This document shows positions 35,013-43,402 of a stretch of DNA of 64,000 bases, piece after piece; within the stretch, counting starts at the first letter, position 1; each line of letters opens with the position of its first letter. Under the pieces are notes generated by a model. That model saw only the letters and a program-made list of their open reading frames with translations, was not told where the DNA came from and made no database searches. This DNA comes from Dolomitihabitans soli (GTDB lineage: Bacteria > Actinomycetota > Actinomycetes > Streptosporangiales > Streptosporangiaceae), in assembly GCF_022213955.1 (NCBI RefSeq), contig NZ_JAKNTW010000027.1, positions 62,001 to 126,000 of the forward strand, given 5' to 3'. Both the position numbers and the translations under genes were made by a program.

Positions 35013-35852
35013 TTGATCAACCAGAGCTTCGACATCGCGGGCGAGCTACGCGTGCGGCGGCTGGGATACGGCACCGGCATGCTCACCGGTCCCGGCTACT
35101 GGGGGCCACGCCTGCGACCCGAGCAGGCCGTCACCGTGCTCCGCCGTGCCGTGGAACGCGGAGTGACGCTCATCGACACGGCCGACAACTACGGGCCGGA
35201 CATCGCCGAGGAACTGGTGGCGCGGGCGTTGCACCCGTACCCGGACCATCTGGTGGTGGCGACGAAGGGCGGCGTCGTCCGTACCGGGCCCAACCTCTGG
35301 CACACCGACGGGCGGCCGGAGCGGCTACGGGCCATGTGCGAGACGAGCCTGCGCCGACTCAAGGCCGACACCATCGACCTCTACCAACTCCACCGCATCG
35401 ACCCCGACGTACCGCTGCCCGACCAACTCGGCACCCTGGCCGACCTGCGCACCGAGGGCAAGATCCGGCACATCGGCCTCGACACGATCACCGTGGAGGA
35501 GCTGGAGCGCGCCCTGCGGATCACCCCGATCGCCTCGGTGCAGAACCGCTTCAACCTTCTGGATCGCGAGTCCGCCGCGGTGCTGAAGGCGTGCGAGGAG
35601 CAGGGGCTGGCGTTCCTGCCGTGGTTCCCACTGGGCAACGGCTCACTGGCCCGCGCGCAGGTGCCGGAGGTGGCACGCCGCCACGGGGCGAGCGCGGGCC
35701 AGGTGGCGTTGGCGTGGCTGCTGCACCACTCGCCGGTCATCCTGCCCACGCCGGGCACCGGATCGCTCGCCCACCTGGAGGAGAACCTGGACGCGGCCGT
35801 CCTCGACCTCACCCCCGACGACCTCGCCACCCTGAACCGGCTGACCGCCTAA
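35013..35852 (+). CDS. Aldo/keto reductase
   Basis: 279 residues with the (alpha/beta)8 signatures of the family: LIDTADNYGPDIAEELVARAL (catalytic Asp and Tyr), VVATKGGV (catalytic Lys), DLYQLHRIDPDVPL, and VILPTPGTGSLAHLEEN near the NADPH site. The start is TTG at 35013, chosen because GAGAGGA lies eight bases upstream and no ATG fits; an upstream frame reads into the regulator. It reduces an aldehyde or ketone with NADPH. The partner RpiR regulator points to a sugar-related substrate (inference). Confidence 0.92.
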   Translation: MINQSFDIAGELRVRRLGYGTGMLTGPGYWGPRLRPEQAVTVLRRAVERGVTLIDTADNYGPDIAEELVARALHPYPDHLVVATKGGVVRTGPNLWHTDGRPERLRAMCETSLRRLKADTIDLYQLHRIDPDVPLPDQLGTLADLRTEGKIRHIGLDTITVEELERALRITPIASVQNRFNLLDRESAAVLKACEEQGLAFLPWFPLGNGSLARAQVPEVARRHGASAGQVALAWLLHHSPVILPTPGTGSLAHLEENLDAAVLDLTPDDLATLNRLTA

Positions 35853-36035
35853 ACAGGGTCGGTGCTCACGTGCGGTGCGCCGCGAGGGCCCGGCGATTCA
35901 TGGGCGTAACCACATCGCCGCACAGGCCCTGCGCGAAGATGCGATGGTACGAGTAATTTTACGTTGATCCTCAAGTATGGCTCAGCTCATACTCCGCGCA
36001 GGAACGTGTTTCCCGCTTTTGGAGGAGCTCAAATT

Positions 36036-36881
36036 ATGGCCAGGACGACAACCTCAATGGTGGCCGTGTCCCTTTTGGCGCTGGCCGGTCTGGCCGCGCC
36101 GGCGCCTGCGAGTTTCGCGCAGTCGACGGTGCGGCCCGCGCCCGCCGGCATCGACAGGTCGGCAGCGGACCCGGTGGAGCCGGAGGATACGCTCGCCGAA
36201 CTCACCTTTGTGAACGGCGTGCGGGTCGTGTTCTCACACAGCGAGTCCTCGCGGGAATACGGGCTCCTCCAAGAGGGAGCCGAAGACGAGAACGCGCCGG
36301 TCGTGGCTCTTCCGGTCGGAAGCATGCTCAAGGCCTACCTCGACGCGACGCCCGGACATCTGCCGGTTCCCCGGTTACTGCTGGACGAACCCCGGGAGGA
36401 TTCGACTCCGCCACCGGACCTCGAAGGACGGACGATCACCGCCTCTCCCGTCGTGGCCCGTGGCCTCGCCGTACCCCGGTCCGCGGACCACGCCTCCACG
36501 GTTTCCGGCCAGGGCTGCTACTCGACGCTCTTCGCGTATTTCGATTGGCACGATAACGCGATAGCCGGGATGGCGCCCAAGACGTACTACTCCTCAGATT
36601 TCGACGGAAAGACTCGCTACAGCAACAGCTACGTAGCAAATTGCACCCCTGTGGGATCGCCAAGCTACCTGTACGCGAGGCATCGCATTTACTACCAGAA
36701 CGTCTCGGGTAACTACGTGAAGCAATTCGACGGCCAGGTGCCGCCCGGACACTGGCAGGCGAAGTCCAAGGGGTCCGTCAAGCGTTATCGCGCGGTGGCC
36801 TACAGCGACGGCTGGAACGCCGACCCTTCGTGCGGCGGCGGCTCGTGCAAGTACACCAGAGAGGGCGTCTTCACCTCCTGA
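36036..36881 (+). CDS. Secreted protein of unknown function
   Basis: 281 residues from ATG 36036, directly behind GGAGGAG. Residues 1-29 form a signal peptide (MARTTTS, hydrophobic core, then PASFAQ). The mature part starts with about 130 residues of Pro/Glu-rich chain. It ends in a domain rich in Tyr, Asp and Gly with four Cys (GQGCYSTLFAY, VANCTPVGSP, DPSCGGGSCKY), probably two disulfides. Tyr-rich strands such as LYARHRIYYQN suggest an extracellular beta-fold. I recognise no family. It stands alone between the aldo/keto reductase and the DevR-type region. Confidence 0.8.
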   Translation: MARTTTSMVAVSLLALAGLAAPAPASFAQSTVRPAPAGIDRSAADPVEPEDTLAELTFVNGVRVVFSHSESSREYGLLQEGAEDENAPVVALPVGSMLKAYLDATPGHLPVPRLLLDEPREDSTPPPDLEGRTITASPVVARGLAVPRSADHASTVSGQGCYSTLFAYFDWHDNAIAGMAPKTYYSSDFDGKTRYSNSYVANCTPVGSPSYLYARHRIYYQNVSGNYVKQFDGQVPPGHWQAKSKGSVKRYRAVAYSDGWNADPSCGGGSCKYTREGVFTS

Positions 36882-37081
36882 CCGACCTGCCGGACTAATC
36901 GCCGGGCCGGCCGGACGCGAGTGGTGACGTGGGCCTACTCGCTGTGCGGCGCCTTGGCGCTCGTCAGGCGGGCCGCCGACCAAGCCGGGACGGCCGGCAC
37001 AGGTGCTTCTGCCGTGGCGTCCGACCGAGAGCCCGGCCCTCGGGAAAGCGTCCGAAGTCCCTTGTGGCGATGGGGTGGGCA

Positions 37082-37110
37082 GGGCCTTTCGGCCCGGGGG
37101 AGAAGGTCCT
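37082..37110. promoter_or_regulatory. Two DevR/DosR-box-like sites upstream of the nitroreductase
   Basis: GGGCCTTTCGGCCC (37082-37095) and GGGGAGAAGGTCCT (37097-37110). The second is 12/14 identical to the site before the PPOX gene, and the first is the same pattern on the other strand. They end 65 bases before the nitroreductase start. Confidence 0.6.
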
Positions 37111-37175
37111 TACGCCCTGCCCCCGGAGGACGGCCACATGGTGATAGTGGGGATGAAGCCCTTGGAGGTGAAGGC

Positions 37176-38171
37176 ATGCGTCCCCAGGAAGAAGTGAAGA
37201 ACGTCGTCCGTACCGCGGTCGAGGAGGCCGCGTGGGCGCCCTCGACCCACAACACCCAGCCGTGGTCGTTCGTCGTCTCCGGCGAGGAGATCAGCCTGCG
37301 GGCCGACGCCGACAGGAAGCTCACCGTCAGCGATCCTGCGGGCCGGGAGATGCTGGTCAGCTGCGGAGCGGCCCTGTTCACCATCAGGGCCGCGCTGCGC
37401 GGGCTCGGTTGTGAGCCGGTCGTGCGCGTGCTTCCCGATCCGGACCGGCCCGCGCTGGTGGCCATCGTACGGCTGGGCGGAGCGGTGGTCGCCGACGACC
37501 ACGACCGGCGACTGCGGGCCGAGATCGGCAGGCGGCGCACCCACCGGGGGGACTTCAGCACCCTGCCGGTGCCCCGAAGCCTCATGGACGCGCTGTGCCG
37601 CGAAGCCGAGACGGAGGGGGTACGGCTGACGCCGATGCCGTCGGAGTCAGCGGTGCACACGATCGCCGCACTGACCCAGGCCGCGCAGGAGGTGCAGTCG
37701 CAGGACGAGGCGTTCTCGCGGGAACTGATGCGCTGGTCGCGGGCTCCTGGAAGCGCGCGGCGTGACGGGGTGCCCGCTGACGCCTACCCGCGCGGGCCGG
37801 GGGAGGCCTATCCCGCGTTCGCCCAGCGTGACTACAGGAGGGGGCAGGAGTGGGGTTATGACCGGCCGTTGAGCCAGGTCATGCCCGCCTCTCCCGGCGA
37901 GGTCGCGGTGCTCACCACCTCCGGCGACTCCCGCGAGGACTGGGTGGCGGCCGGGCAGGCGTTGCAGCGGGTGCTGCTGTTCGCCTCGGCGTACGGTGTC
38001 AGCGCGGCCTTTCACACACAGGCGCTGGAGAAGGAGCACCTGAGGGAGTTCCTGCGCCAGGAGGTCTGCGCGGGCGAGTACCCGCAAATGGTCATGAGGT
38101 TGGGGATCACCTTCGACGAGGCCAGGGCCATGCGCCGGCCGCTTGAGGAGATCTTCGAGAAGCGCCCCTGA
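37176..38171 (+). CDS. Acg-like nitroreductase-family protein (dormancy regulon)
   Basis: 331 residues from ATG 37176 behind GGAGGTG. AAWAPSTHNTQPWSF is the FMN-binding nitroreductase signature and RRRTHRGDF a second family motif; the length and divergent C-terminal half (EWGYDRPLSQVMPASP) match the Acg group of DosR-regulated proteins of mycobacteria. Those bind or sequester FMN and may lack ordinary nitroreductase activity. It lies 76 bases upstream of the DevS-like kinase gene and downstream of two DevR-box-like sites, so hypoxia or redox control is expected. Confidence 0.9.
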   Translation: MRPQEEVKNVVRTAVEEAAWAPSTHNTQPWSFVVSGEEISLRADADRKLTVSDPAGREMLVSCGAALFTIRAALRGLGCEPVVRVLPDPDRPALVAIVRLGGAVVADDHDRRLRAEIGRRRTHRGDFSTLPVPRSLMDALCREAETEGVRLTPMPSESAVHTIAALTQAAQEVQSQDEAFSRELMRWSRAPGSARRDGVPADAYPRGPGEAYPAFAQRDYRRGQEWGYDRPLSQVMPASPGEVAVLTTSGDSREDWVAAGQALQRVLLFASAYGVSAAFHTQALEKEHLREFLRQEVCAGEYPQMVMRLGITFDEARAMRRPLEEIFEKRP

Positions 38172-38247
38172 ACAGCACGCCGCCGCCCAGGGGGATGCAT
38201 ATATCCGAAGGTGGGCGGTGGGGTGGGGGAGTGGCAGACTCTCGTAT

Positions 38248-39951
38248 ATGGCCGACGATGAGGCTCGTTCGCTGATGCCGCAGATGCGGCTGGACGAACT
38301 GCTGTCTGAGCTTCAGGTACGCCTGGAGGCCGTGCTCGCGACGCGTGACCGGGTGCACGCGCTGCTGGACGCGGTGGTCTCGGTTGGTGGCGACCTCGAT
38401 CTGGAGACGGTGCTGCGACGCATCGTGGAGACGGCCACCAGACTGGTGGACGCCAGTTACGGGGCGCTCGGGGTGGTGGGACAGGAGAGCACGCTGGTGC
38501 AGTTCGTGCCGGTGGGGCTGAGCGAGGCGGAGATCGCCCGGATCGAGCACTGGCCGCACGGGCTGGGCCTGCTGGGACTGCTCATCAAGGAGCCGAAGCC
38601 GCTTCGCCTGGCGCACATCTCGGATCATCCGGAGTCCTACGGCTTCCCGCCGGGGCATCCGCCGATGGGGTCGTTCCTGGGTGTGCCGGTGCGGGTGCGT
38701 GATGAGGTCTTCGGGAATCTTTACCTGACGGAGAAACGCGGCGGCGGGGAGTTCGACGAGGAGGATCAGGCGATCGTCATCGCACTGGCCACTGCCGCCG
38801 GTGTCGCGATCGAGAACGCGCGGTTGTACGAGGAGACACGGCGCAGGGAGACGTGGCTGACCGCCTCCTCGCAGATCAGCACCAGCCTGCTGTCCGGAGC
38901 GGGTTCCGACGAGGTGCTCACGTTGATGGCGCGGCGAGCCCGGGGGATGGCCGACGCCGACGTGGTGGCGATGCTGCTGCCGGATGAGGCGGGGGCACGC
39001 TTGCGCGTGGTGATCGCGGACGGCCTGGCCGCCGACCAGATCACGCACGCCGAGGTGGAGATCGCCGGTTCCCTGGGCGGGCGGGCGTTCGCCGCGGGGG
39101 AGCCGTGCATGGTGGACAACCTCGATGAGAGCGATCTTCCCTCGGTTCTGGCGGGGCCCTGCTCCGCCGGACCGGCGGCGGCCATTCCGCTCGGCGCAGT
39201 GGGAGCGGTGCGTGGTGTGCTGATACTGGCCAAGCGTTCGGGAAGGGTCCCCTTCAGCCAGGCCGAACTACGCATGTTGCACGCGTTCGCCGGACAGGCG
39301 GCGGTGGCGCTGGAACTGGCCGAGCGGCGTGCCGACGCGGAACGGCTGAGTCTTCTGGAAGACCGTGACCGGATCGCGAAGGACCTGCACGACGTGGTGA
39401 TCCAGCGGCTCTTCGCGATCGCGATGACGCTGATGAGCGTGGTGCGGCTGGTCGATCGCCCGGAGGCGTCCTCTCGGTTGCAGGGGGCGATCGACGAACT
39501 GGACGAGACCATCCGGCAGATCCGCTCCACGATCTTCGCTCTGCAGACTCCCCGCGATACCGCATCACCGAGCCTGCGCACCCGGATCGTCGAACTGGTG
39601 GAGGACGCCCGCGGCCATCTCGGCTTCATGCCCGGCCTGAAACTGGAGGGCCAGCTCGACAACCAGGTGCCCCCGGAGATCGCCGAGCATCTGCTGGCGG
39701 TGCTGCGCGAGGCGCTGTCGAATGCCGTACGGCATGCGAAGGCGTTCCGGGTGGAGGTGACCGCCATCACTCACGACGGCGTGTTGTCCCTGATCGTCGA
39801 GGACGACGGGGTCGGCCCTGCCAAGGACGGTCGCCGGAGCGGACTGCGCAACCTGGAGGAGCGGGCCACCAGTCTGGGCGGCACGTTCGAGTTGTCGGCA
39901 CGGGAGGCGGGCGGAACCCGGTTGTGCTGGAGCGTCCCGCTCCGTCAGTGA
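38248..39951 (+). CDS. devS: DevS/DosS-like redox sensor histidine kinase (two GAF domains)
   Basis: 567 residues, no transmembrane helices. GAF-A (about 55-200) contains GHPPMGSFLGVPVRVRDEVF, where the His before PPM aligns with the proximal heme ligand His149 of mycobacterial DosS; the Tyr of NLYLTEK aligns with its Tyr171. GAF-B follows (about 215-365). The kinase core is the NarL-partner type: DRDRIAKDLHDVVIQRLFA holds the phospho-acceptor His, followed by an HATPase with EALSNAVRHA and DDGVG. Heme-based O2/NO/CO or redox sensing is therefore expected from the family. The cognate regulator is encoded at 40406-41047. The gene's 3' end overlaps the convergent PPOX gene by seven bases. Confidence 0.92.
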   Translation: MADDEARSLMPQMRLDELLSELQVRLEAVLATRDRVHALLDAVVSVGGDLDLETVLRRIVETATRLVDASYGALGVVGQESTLVQFVPVGLSEAEIARIEHWPHGLGLLGLLIKEPKPLRLAHISDHPESYGFPPGHPPMGSFLGVPVRVRDEVFGNLYLTEKRGGGEFDEEDQAIVIALATAAGVAIENARLYEETRRRETWLTASSQISTSLLSGAGSDEVLTLMARRARGMADADVVAMLLPDEAGARLRVVIADGLAADQITHAEVEIAGSLGGRAFAAGEPCMVDNLDESDLPSVLAGPCSAGPAAAIPLGAVGAVRGVLILAKRSGRVPFSQAELRMLHAFAGQAAVALELAERRADAERLSLLEDRDRIAKDLHDVVIQRLFAIAMTLMSVVRLVDRPEASSRLQGAIDELDETIRQIRSTIFALQTPRDTASPSLRTRIVELVEDARGHLGFMPGLKLEGQLDNQVPPEIAEHLLAVLREALSNAVRHAKAFRVEVTAITHDGVLSLIVEDDGVGPAKDGRRSGLRNLEERATSLGGTFELSAREAGGTRLCWSVPLRQ

Positions 39952-40352
39952 TCGAGGCGGCGACCGGAGAGCTGCTCGGGCTGGATCACGATGTAGTGGT
40001 CCGGACCACCGGGCGTCCAGGAGATGAGCGGCAGCCTGGCCAGGCGCTCGATCTCCGCTGGGTCGTGTACCGCCCGCGCGTGTCCGACGGTGGTGACCGA
40101 CCAGCCGGTGCGTGTCTCCGGATTGAAGTCATCGGCCTCGAACGCCACGATCGCGTCGTGTGCGGCGCCGGCGAGAGTGGAGCGGGCCGCGGCGCGGACC
40201 ACGATGGTGTCGCCGTCAAGGGCGAACCCGACCGGTTGCACGGCGGGGAGCGCACGTTCGGTGAACACGATCCGCCCGATCCTGGCCGAAGCCAGGAGCC
40301 GGATGCACTCTTGCTGGGAGAGCACGTGCAAACCTGCAGAATCGAGCATCAT
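39945..40352 (-). CDS. Pyridoxamine 5'-phosphate oxidase-like flavin/F420-binding protein
   Basis: 135 residues with the split-barrel PPOX pattern: LLASARIGRIVFTERALPAVQPVGFALDGD, then AHDAIVAFEADDF and GWSVTTVGHARAV. Proteins of this size bind FMN or F420 and are frequent members of DosR-type regulons. It is read towards and slightly overlaps the devS 3' end. A DevR-box-like site lies 38 bases upstream. Substrate unknown. Confidence 0.88.
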   Translation of the reverse strand: MMLDSAGLHVLSQQECIRLLASARIGRIVFTERALPAVQPVGFALDGDTIVVRAAARSTLAGAAHDAIVAFEADDFNPETRTGWSVTTVGHARAVHDPAEIERLARLPLISWTPGGPDHYIVIQPEQLSGRRLDH

Positions 40353-40389
40353 GTCATCCAGGATGCCGTCTCACCGAGCCGGCGAGTTA

Positions 40390-40403
40390 GGGGCGAAGGT
40401 CCC
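40390..40403. promoter_or_regulatory. DevR/DosR-box-like site upstream of the PPOX gene
   Basis: GGGGCGAAGGTCCC lies in the 53-base gap between the PPOX start and the devR stop, so it most likely serves the PPOX gene. Confidence 0.55.
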
Positions 40404-40405
40404 AC

Positions 40406-41047
40406 TCATTCACGACGATCTGCCTTCAACCGGGCGGCGAGCGCGGCGACCTGGGTACGGCGCTGCATGTCGAGCTTGCTCAGCAGATTGGAGACGTAGT
40501 TCTTGACCGTCTTCTCCGCCAGGTAGAGCCGCTCGCCGATCTGCCGGTTGGTCAGACCTTCGCCGATCAGCTCAAGGATGTGCCGCTCCTGCTCCGACAG
40601 AGCGGCGAGCGGGTGGGCCTTGGCAGCGTGATCGCGCAAGCGGGCCAGCATGGCGGCGGTGGTCTGGGGATCGAGCAGCGACTGCCCGGAGGCGACCGTG
40701 CGAACCGCCCCCACCAGGTCCGAGCCGTGGATCTGCTTGAGCACGTAGCCCGAAGCCCCGGCCAGCACCGCGTCGAACAGCGCATCGTCGTCGGCATAGG
40801 AGGTCAGCATCAGGCAAGCCAGCTCCGGCAACCGGGAGCGCACTTCACGGCACACGTCCACCCCGTTGCCGTCGGGCAGGCGGACATCCAGCACCGCCAC
40901 GTCGGGTTTGAGCGCCGGGATACGCGCGACAGCGGACTCGGCGGTGCCCGCCTCGCCGATCACCTCGATGTCGTCCTCGGAGCTGAGCAGCGCGATTACG
41001 CCTCGCCGTACCACTTCGTGGTCGTCCACGAGGAACACGCGAATCAT
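40406..41047 (-). CDS. devR: DevR/DosR-like NarL-family response regulator
   Basis: 213 residues. The receiver domain starts MIRVFLVDDHEVVRRGVIAL; the phospho-acceptor Asp is in VAVLDVRLPDGNG. The C-terminal LuxR-type helix-turn-helix reads LIGEGLTNRQIGERLYLAEK. The start is ATG 41047 (a 34-codon upstream extension has no ribosome site and covers the DevR box). It pairs with the DevS-like kinase encoded nearby and should bind the GGGnCGAAGGTCCC-type palindromes scattered through 37-44.2 kb, including one 37 bases upstream of its own start. Confidence 0.93.
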   Translation of the reverse strand: MIRVFLVDDHEVVRRGVIALLSSEDDIEVIGEAGTAESAVARIPALKPDVAVLDVRLPDGNGVDVCREVRSRLPELACLMLTSYADDDALFDAVLAGASGYVLKQIHGSDLVGAVRTVASGQSLLDPQTTAAMLARLRDHAAKAHPLAALSEQERHILELIGEGLTNRQIGERLYLAEKTVKNYVSNLLSKLDMQRRTQVAALAARLKADRRE

Positions 41048-41083
41048 GTTTCCGATGCTAACCACCGGCCATCCCCAGGAGTA

Positions 41084-41097
41084 GGGACCAAGGTCAC
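41084..41097. promoter_or_regulatory. DevR/DosR-box-like site upstream of devR
   Basis: GGGACCAAGGTCAC, one mismatch from a perfect GGGACC-AA-GGTCCC palindrome, 37 bases before the devR start; consistent with autoregulation. Confidence 0.6.
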
Positions 41098-41209
41098 ATG
41101 CACCTCCGCCAGGCGACCCCGGGTTCGCCTGCGTGAGGGCACCGGACACTCGGTTCGTCGCGGGCCTGGGCGACGTCGGAGCCGGCCGGGTGTCCCACCC
41201 CGGACAGTG

Positions 41210-41304
41210 ACTGGACGACGTCGTCGTCTTTCCAGGCCGGGGTTTGCGTGTACGGCGACCACGCCATCGAGGCTCTCCGCGATCTGGACGATGGCGGGTG
41301 ACAT
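41210..41304 (-). pseudogene. Remnant of a BON-domain C-terminus (CBS-BON paralogue)
   Basis: On the minus strand one frame reads IVQIAESLDGVVAVHAN and the next frame continues PAWKDDDVVQSLSG. The joined text resembles the end of the BON domain of the CBS-BON protein encoded at 43403-44071 (IRGVDGVIDVQTELTFATED). The two parts are in different frames and no upstream CBS portion remains, so this looks like a decayed fragment of a paralogue. The match is short and by eye. Confidence 0.35.
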
Positions 41305-41312
41305 GGCAGGCA

Positions 41313-41349
41313 GGGCCCGTTGGCCTGGGGATCGGGTGCCGAAGGTCCC
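41313..41349. promoter_or_regulatory. Pair of DevR-box-like sites upstream of the Rv1733c-like gene
   Basis: GGGCCCGTTGGCCT (41313-41326) and GTGCCGAAGGTCCC (41336-41349) start 23 bases apart, about two helical turns. They precede the small frame at 41386 and the Rv1733c-like gene. Confidence 0.5.
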
Positions 41350-41385
41350 TGTCGCGGTGTCGCCACGCGGCGGATCGTGGAGGGT

Positions 41386-41550
41386 ATGACGACTTTGTCG
41401 CGGATCAAGACGAAGCAGTTGAGGGAGCTGGTTCCGGCACAAGACAGAATCGCGGCGGACCTCGTACCACCGGTCATTCTGGGAGGAGGCGATTCCGATG
41501 AAGGGTCGGAATCGATGGGTGGCGCGCCAGGTGCGCCTGTACCGGCTTGA
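41386..41550 (+). CDS. Possible 54-residue protein upstream of the Rv1733c-like gene
   Basis: An ATG at 41386 with GGAGG immediately upstream (very short spacing) opens a 54-codon frame, MTTLSRIKTKQLRELVP ... It overlaps the first 53 bases of the next gene in another frame and contains that gene's ribosome site. The N-terminal half has ordinary protein composition; the C-terminal half is Gly/Pro-rich. I recognise no family. It may be a coupled leader peptide or not translated at all. Confidence 0.35.
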   Translation: MTTLSRIKTKQLRELVPAQDRIAADLVPPVILGGGDSDEGSESMGGAPGAPVPA

Positions 41551-42091
41551 CCGCAACCCACTCCGCCGGCGCTGGGACAGGATCGAGGCATTCGTCGTGG
41601 CGATCGTCCTGGTCCTGAGCATGGCCGGGGTGCCCTTCGCGGTGAGGCTCGGGCTGACGGTCTACGAGCAGGGGGTGACCTCGGAAAGGTCAGGGCGATG
41701 GGTGAGCGGGCGACTGGTCTCCAATGCCCCGGCGGCGAGGTGGGCGGACCCCGAGGGTGGACTGAACACGGTCAAGGCGCCGGCGCGCTGGCCGCTGGCC
41801 GACGGCGGGAGCGGCACCGGCATGGTGGACGTCCCCGAGGGAAGCAAGGCGGGCAGTCCAGTCCGTATCTGGCTCGACGCCTCAGGGAAACCGGTCACGA
41901 AGCCGCCGGAGCGCGCCACCACCGTGGCGAAGGCCGTGGTCGCGGGATCGGGGGTGATGCTCCTCGGCTTCGGCACACTGCTGCTCGCCTACGGCGCGAC
42001 CCGGTGTCTGCTCGACCGGCGTCGCCATACCGCCTGGGAAGAGGAGTGGGCCGCGGCGGACCGCCGCTGGCACAAGGGCCCGTCCATTTAG
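41498..42091 (+). CDS. Rv1733c-like membrane protein (dormancy regulon)
   Basis: 197 residues. The ATG follows GGAGGAGG. A short Arg-rich N-terminus (RLYRLDRNPLRRRWDRIE) leads into a transmembrane helix (about 29-52), an extracytoplasmic domain of about 85 residues, a second helix (about 143-165) and an Arg/Trp-rich cytoplasmic tail. The RNPLRR motif before the first helix and the overall layout match the Rv1733c family, a DosR-induced membrane protein of unknown function. Paired DevR-box-like sites lie upstream. Its 3' end overlaps the converging site-2 protease frame by 197 bases. Confidence 0.85.
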   Translation: MKGRNRWVARQVRLYRLDRNPLRRRWDRIEAFVVAIVLVLSMAGVPFAVRLGLTVYEQGVTSERSGRWVSGRLVSNAPAARWADPEGGLNTVKAPARWPLADGGSGTGMVDVPEGSKAGSPVRIWLDASGKPVTKPPERATTVAKAVVAGSGVMLLGFGTLLLAYGATRCLLDRRRHTAWEEEWAAADRRWHKGPSI

Positions 42092-43286
42092 GACGGCCCC
42101 ACCGGATCTCATGCTCGCTCAGTCGTTCGATTCGCAAGCTTCGAAACCCGAGCCCCCCTCCGCCTTGGCGGCGCCACGGAGACGGGGACTGCTGCAGAAT
42201 CCTGCCCAGGTCCGACGCGGTGACCATGCCGATCACGCGGTCGGACTCGACGACCACGACGACCTGATCATTGAGTGTCGCAGGCAGGTCCAGGACGCGC
42301 GCCGCAGGCTCGTCGGGGGTGAGAATGCGGCTGGGAGGCAGCGGACGAGCGACCTCCGAAACACGGGTCGCGCGACGTCGTTCCGGCGTGAGCCCCGCGA
42401 TGGTCTCGAGGGACAGGACGCCGACGGGGCCGCCGGAGTAGTCCACGACGGGGAACACGGTCTGCCGTGAGCAGAGCACCACACCGGTCGTGCAGTGCTC
42501 CAGATCGAGCCAGGCGGGAGCGAGGTCGGGATCAGGGGTCATGATGTCGCGCATCCGGAGGTCGGCCAATCCCTCTCGGGCCTCCCGGTTGATCACTTCG
42601 CCGCGAGCCGCGCTGCTGAGGAACCAGCCGATGAGAATCGTCCACAGTCCGCCCACCGGCGACCAGAGGACGAGTTGCACGACACCGATGGCGACCATGA
42701 TCATCCCCAGTGCCTGTCCTGCCCGGGCAGCGGACCTGTCGGCGCGAGCCCGGTCCCGGTAGCGCCACCACAGGAAGGCGTGCAACACCCTGCCACCGTC
42801 CAGCGGTGCGCCCGGTAGCAGGTTGAATACGCCGAGCATGGCGTTGATGAGCGCCAGCCAGATCAGTGCGGCCCACACGAGCGGGGGACCGTCGAAGAGG
42901 GCCACCACCAAGCCCAGCACCGCTGCCAGACCGAGGCTCGTGAGCGGGCCCGAGCCGCTGATCTCCAGCTCCGACCTCGGTGTCTTCGCCTCACCGTCGA
43001 GTTCCGTGACACCGCCGAGCAACCACAGCGTGACGGCCTTCACCCGGATGCCTCGCCGGTGGGCGACCAGTGCGTGCGCGAGCTCGTGCGCCAGCAACGA
43101 CGCGAACAGGAGCGCTGCCGTGACCACGGCGAAGCCCCAGTAGAGTCCGGCAGGAAGCCCCCGGGCGGTACTCGGCAGGACGGTGCTTCCCAGAACCCCC
43201 GCCACCAGGGCGACGATCACGAGCGCCGACCAGTGGATCCCCAGCGGAATCCCCGCCACATGGCCCAGACGTAGGCTCGACTTCAT
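41895..43286 (-). CDS. Site-2 protease-family zinc metalloprotease with C-terminal CBS pair
   Basis: 463 residues from ATG 43286. Membrane helices surround HELAHA (the HExxH zinc site, about residue 65) and NLLPGAPLDGGRVLHA (third zinc ligand region). From about residue 240, two CBS modules (MRDIMTPDPDLAP, then ARPLPPSRILTPDEPA ... VIGMVTASDLGRIL) form the regulatory tail. Such intramembrane proteases cleave membrane-bound anti-sigma or signalling proteins; the CBS pair may sense adenine nucleotides. The last about 70 residues after QQSPSPWRRQGGGG are Arg/Pro-rich, unlike the family, and run antisense through the Rv1733c-like gene. A one-base change at the G run near 42158-42163 would give an early stop at the expected place, so the real end may be near 42125. 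Confidence 0.85.
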   Translation of the reverse strand: MKSSLRLGHVAGIPLGIHWSALVIVALVAGVLGSTVLPSTARGLPAGLYWGFAVVTAALLFASLLAHELAHALVAHRRGIRVKAVTLWLLGGVTELDGEAKTPRSELEISGSGPLTSLGLAAVLGLVVALFDGPPLVWAALIWLALINAMLGVFNLLPGAPLDGGRVLHAFLWWRYRDRARADRSAARAGQALGMIMVAIGVVQLVLWSPVGGLWTILIGWFLSSAARGEVINREAREGLADLRMRDIMTPDPDLAPAWLDLEHCTTGVVLCSRQTVFPVVDYSGGPVGVLSLETIAGLTPERRRATRVSEVARPLPPSRILTPDEPAARVLDLPATLNDQVVVVVESDRVIGMVTASDLGRILQQSPSPWRRQGGGGLGFRSLRIERLSEHEIRWGRPKWTGPCASGGPPRPTPLPRRYGDAGRADTGSRRRRAAVCRSRGASPPIPRPRPSPRWWRAPAAS

Positions 43287-43321
43287 ACTTCCAAGGTCTG
43301 CTGAACCGGTGACGGGGGACA

Positions 43322-43357
43322 GTACCTTTCGGTCCGCGCAGGCAGGACCTTGGTCCT
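43322..43357. promoter_or_regulatory. Pair of DevR-box-like sites upstream of the site-2 protease
   Basis: GTACCTTTCGGTCC (43322-43335) and AGGACCTTGGTCCT (43344-43357, near-perfect palindrome) start 22 bases apart, 36 bases before the protease start. Confidence 0.65.
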
Positions 43358-43402
43358 CGGTCAGCTGTCCGCGAGACGGCAGGCGGCCTCCCCGGGTTGG
43401 CC

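Noticed and set aside
39945-39951. Overlap of devS and PPOX gene 3' ends as a sequencing problem
   Set aside because: Seven-base convergent overlaps are common and both C-termini look complete.
41111-41130. Inverted repeat AGGCGA...TCGCCT near devR as an extra DevR box
   Set aside because: It lacks the GGNCC/GGTCC core of the other sites; more likely a chance GC palindrome.
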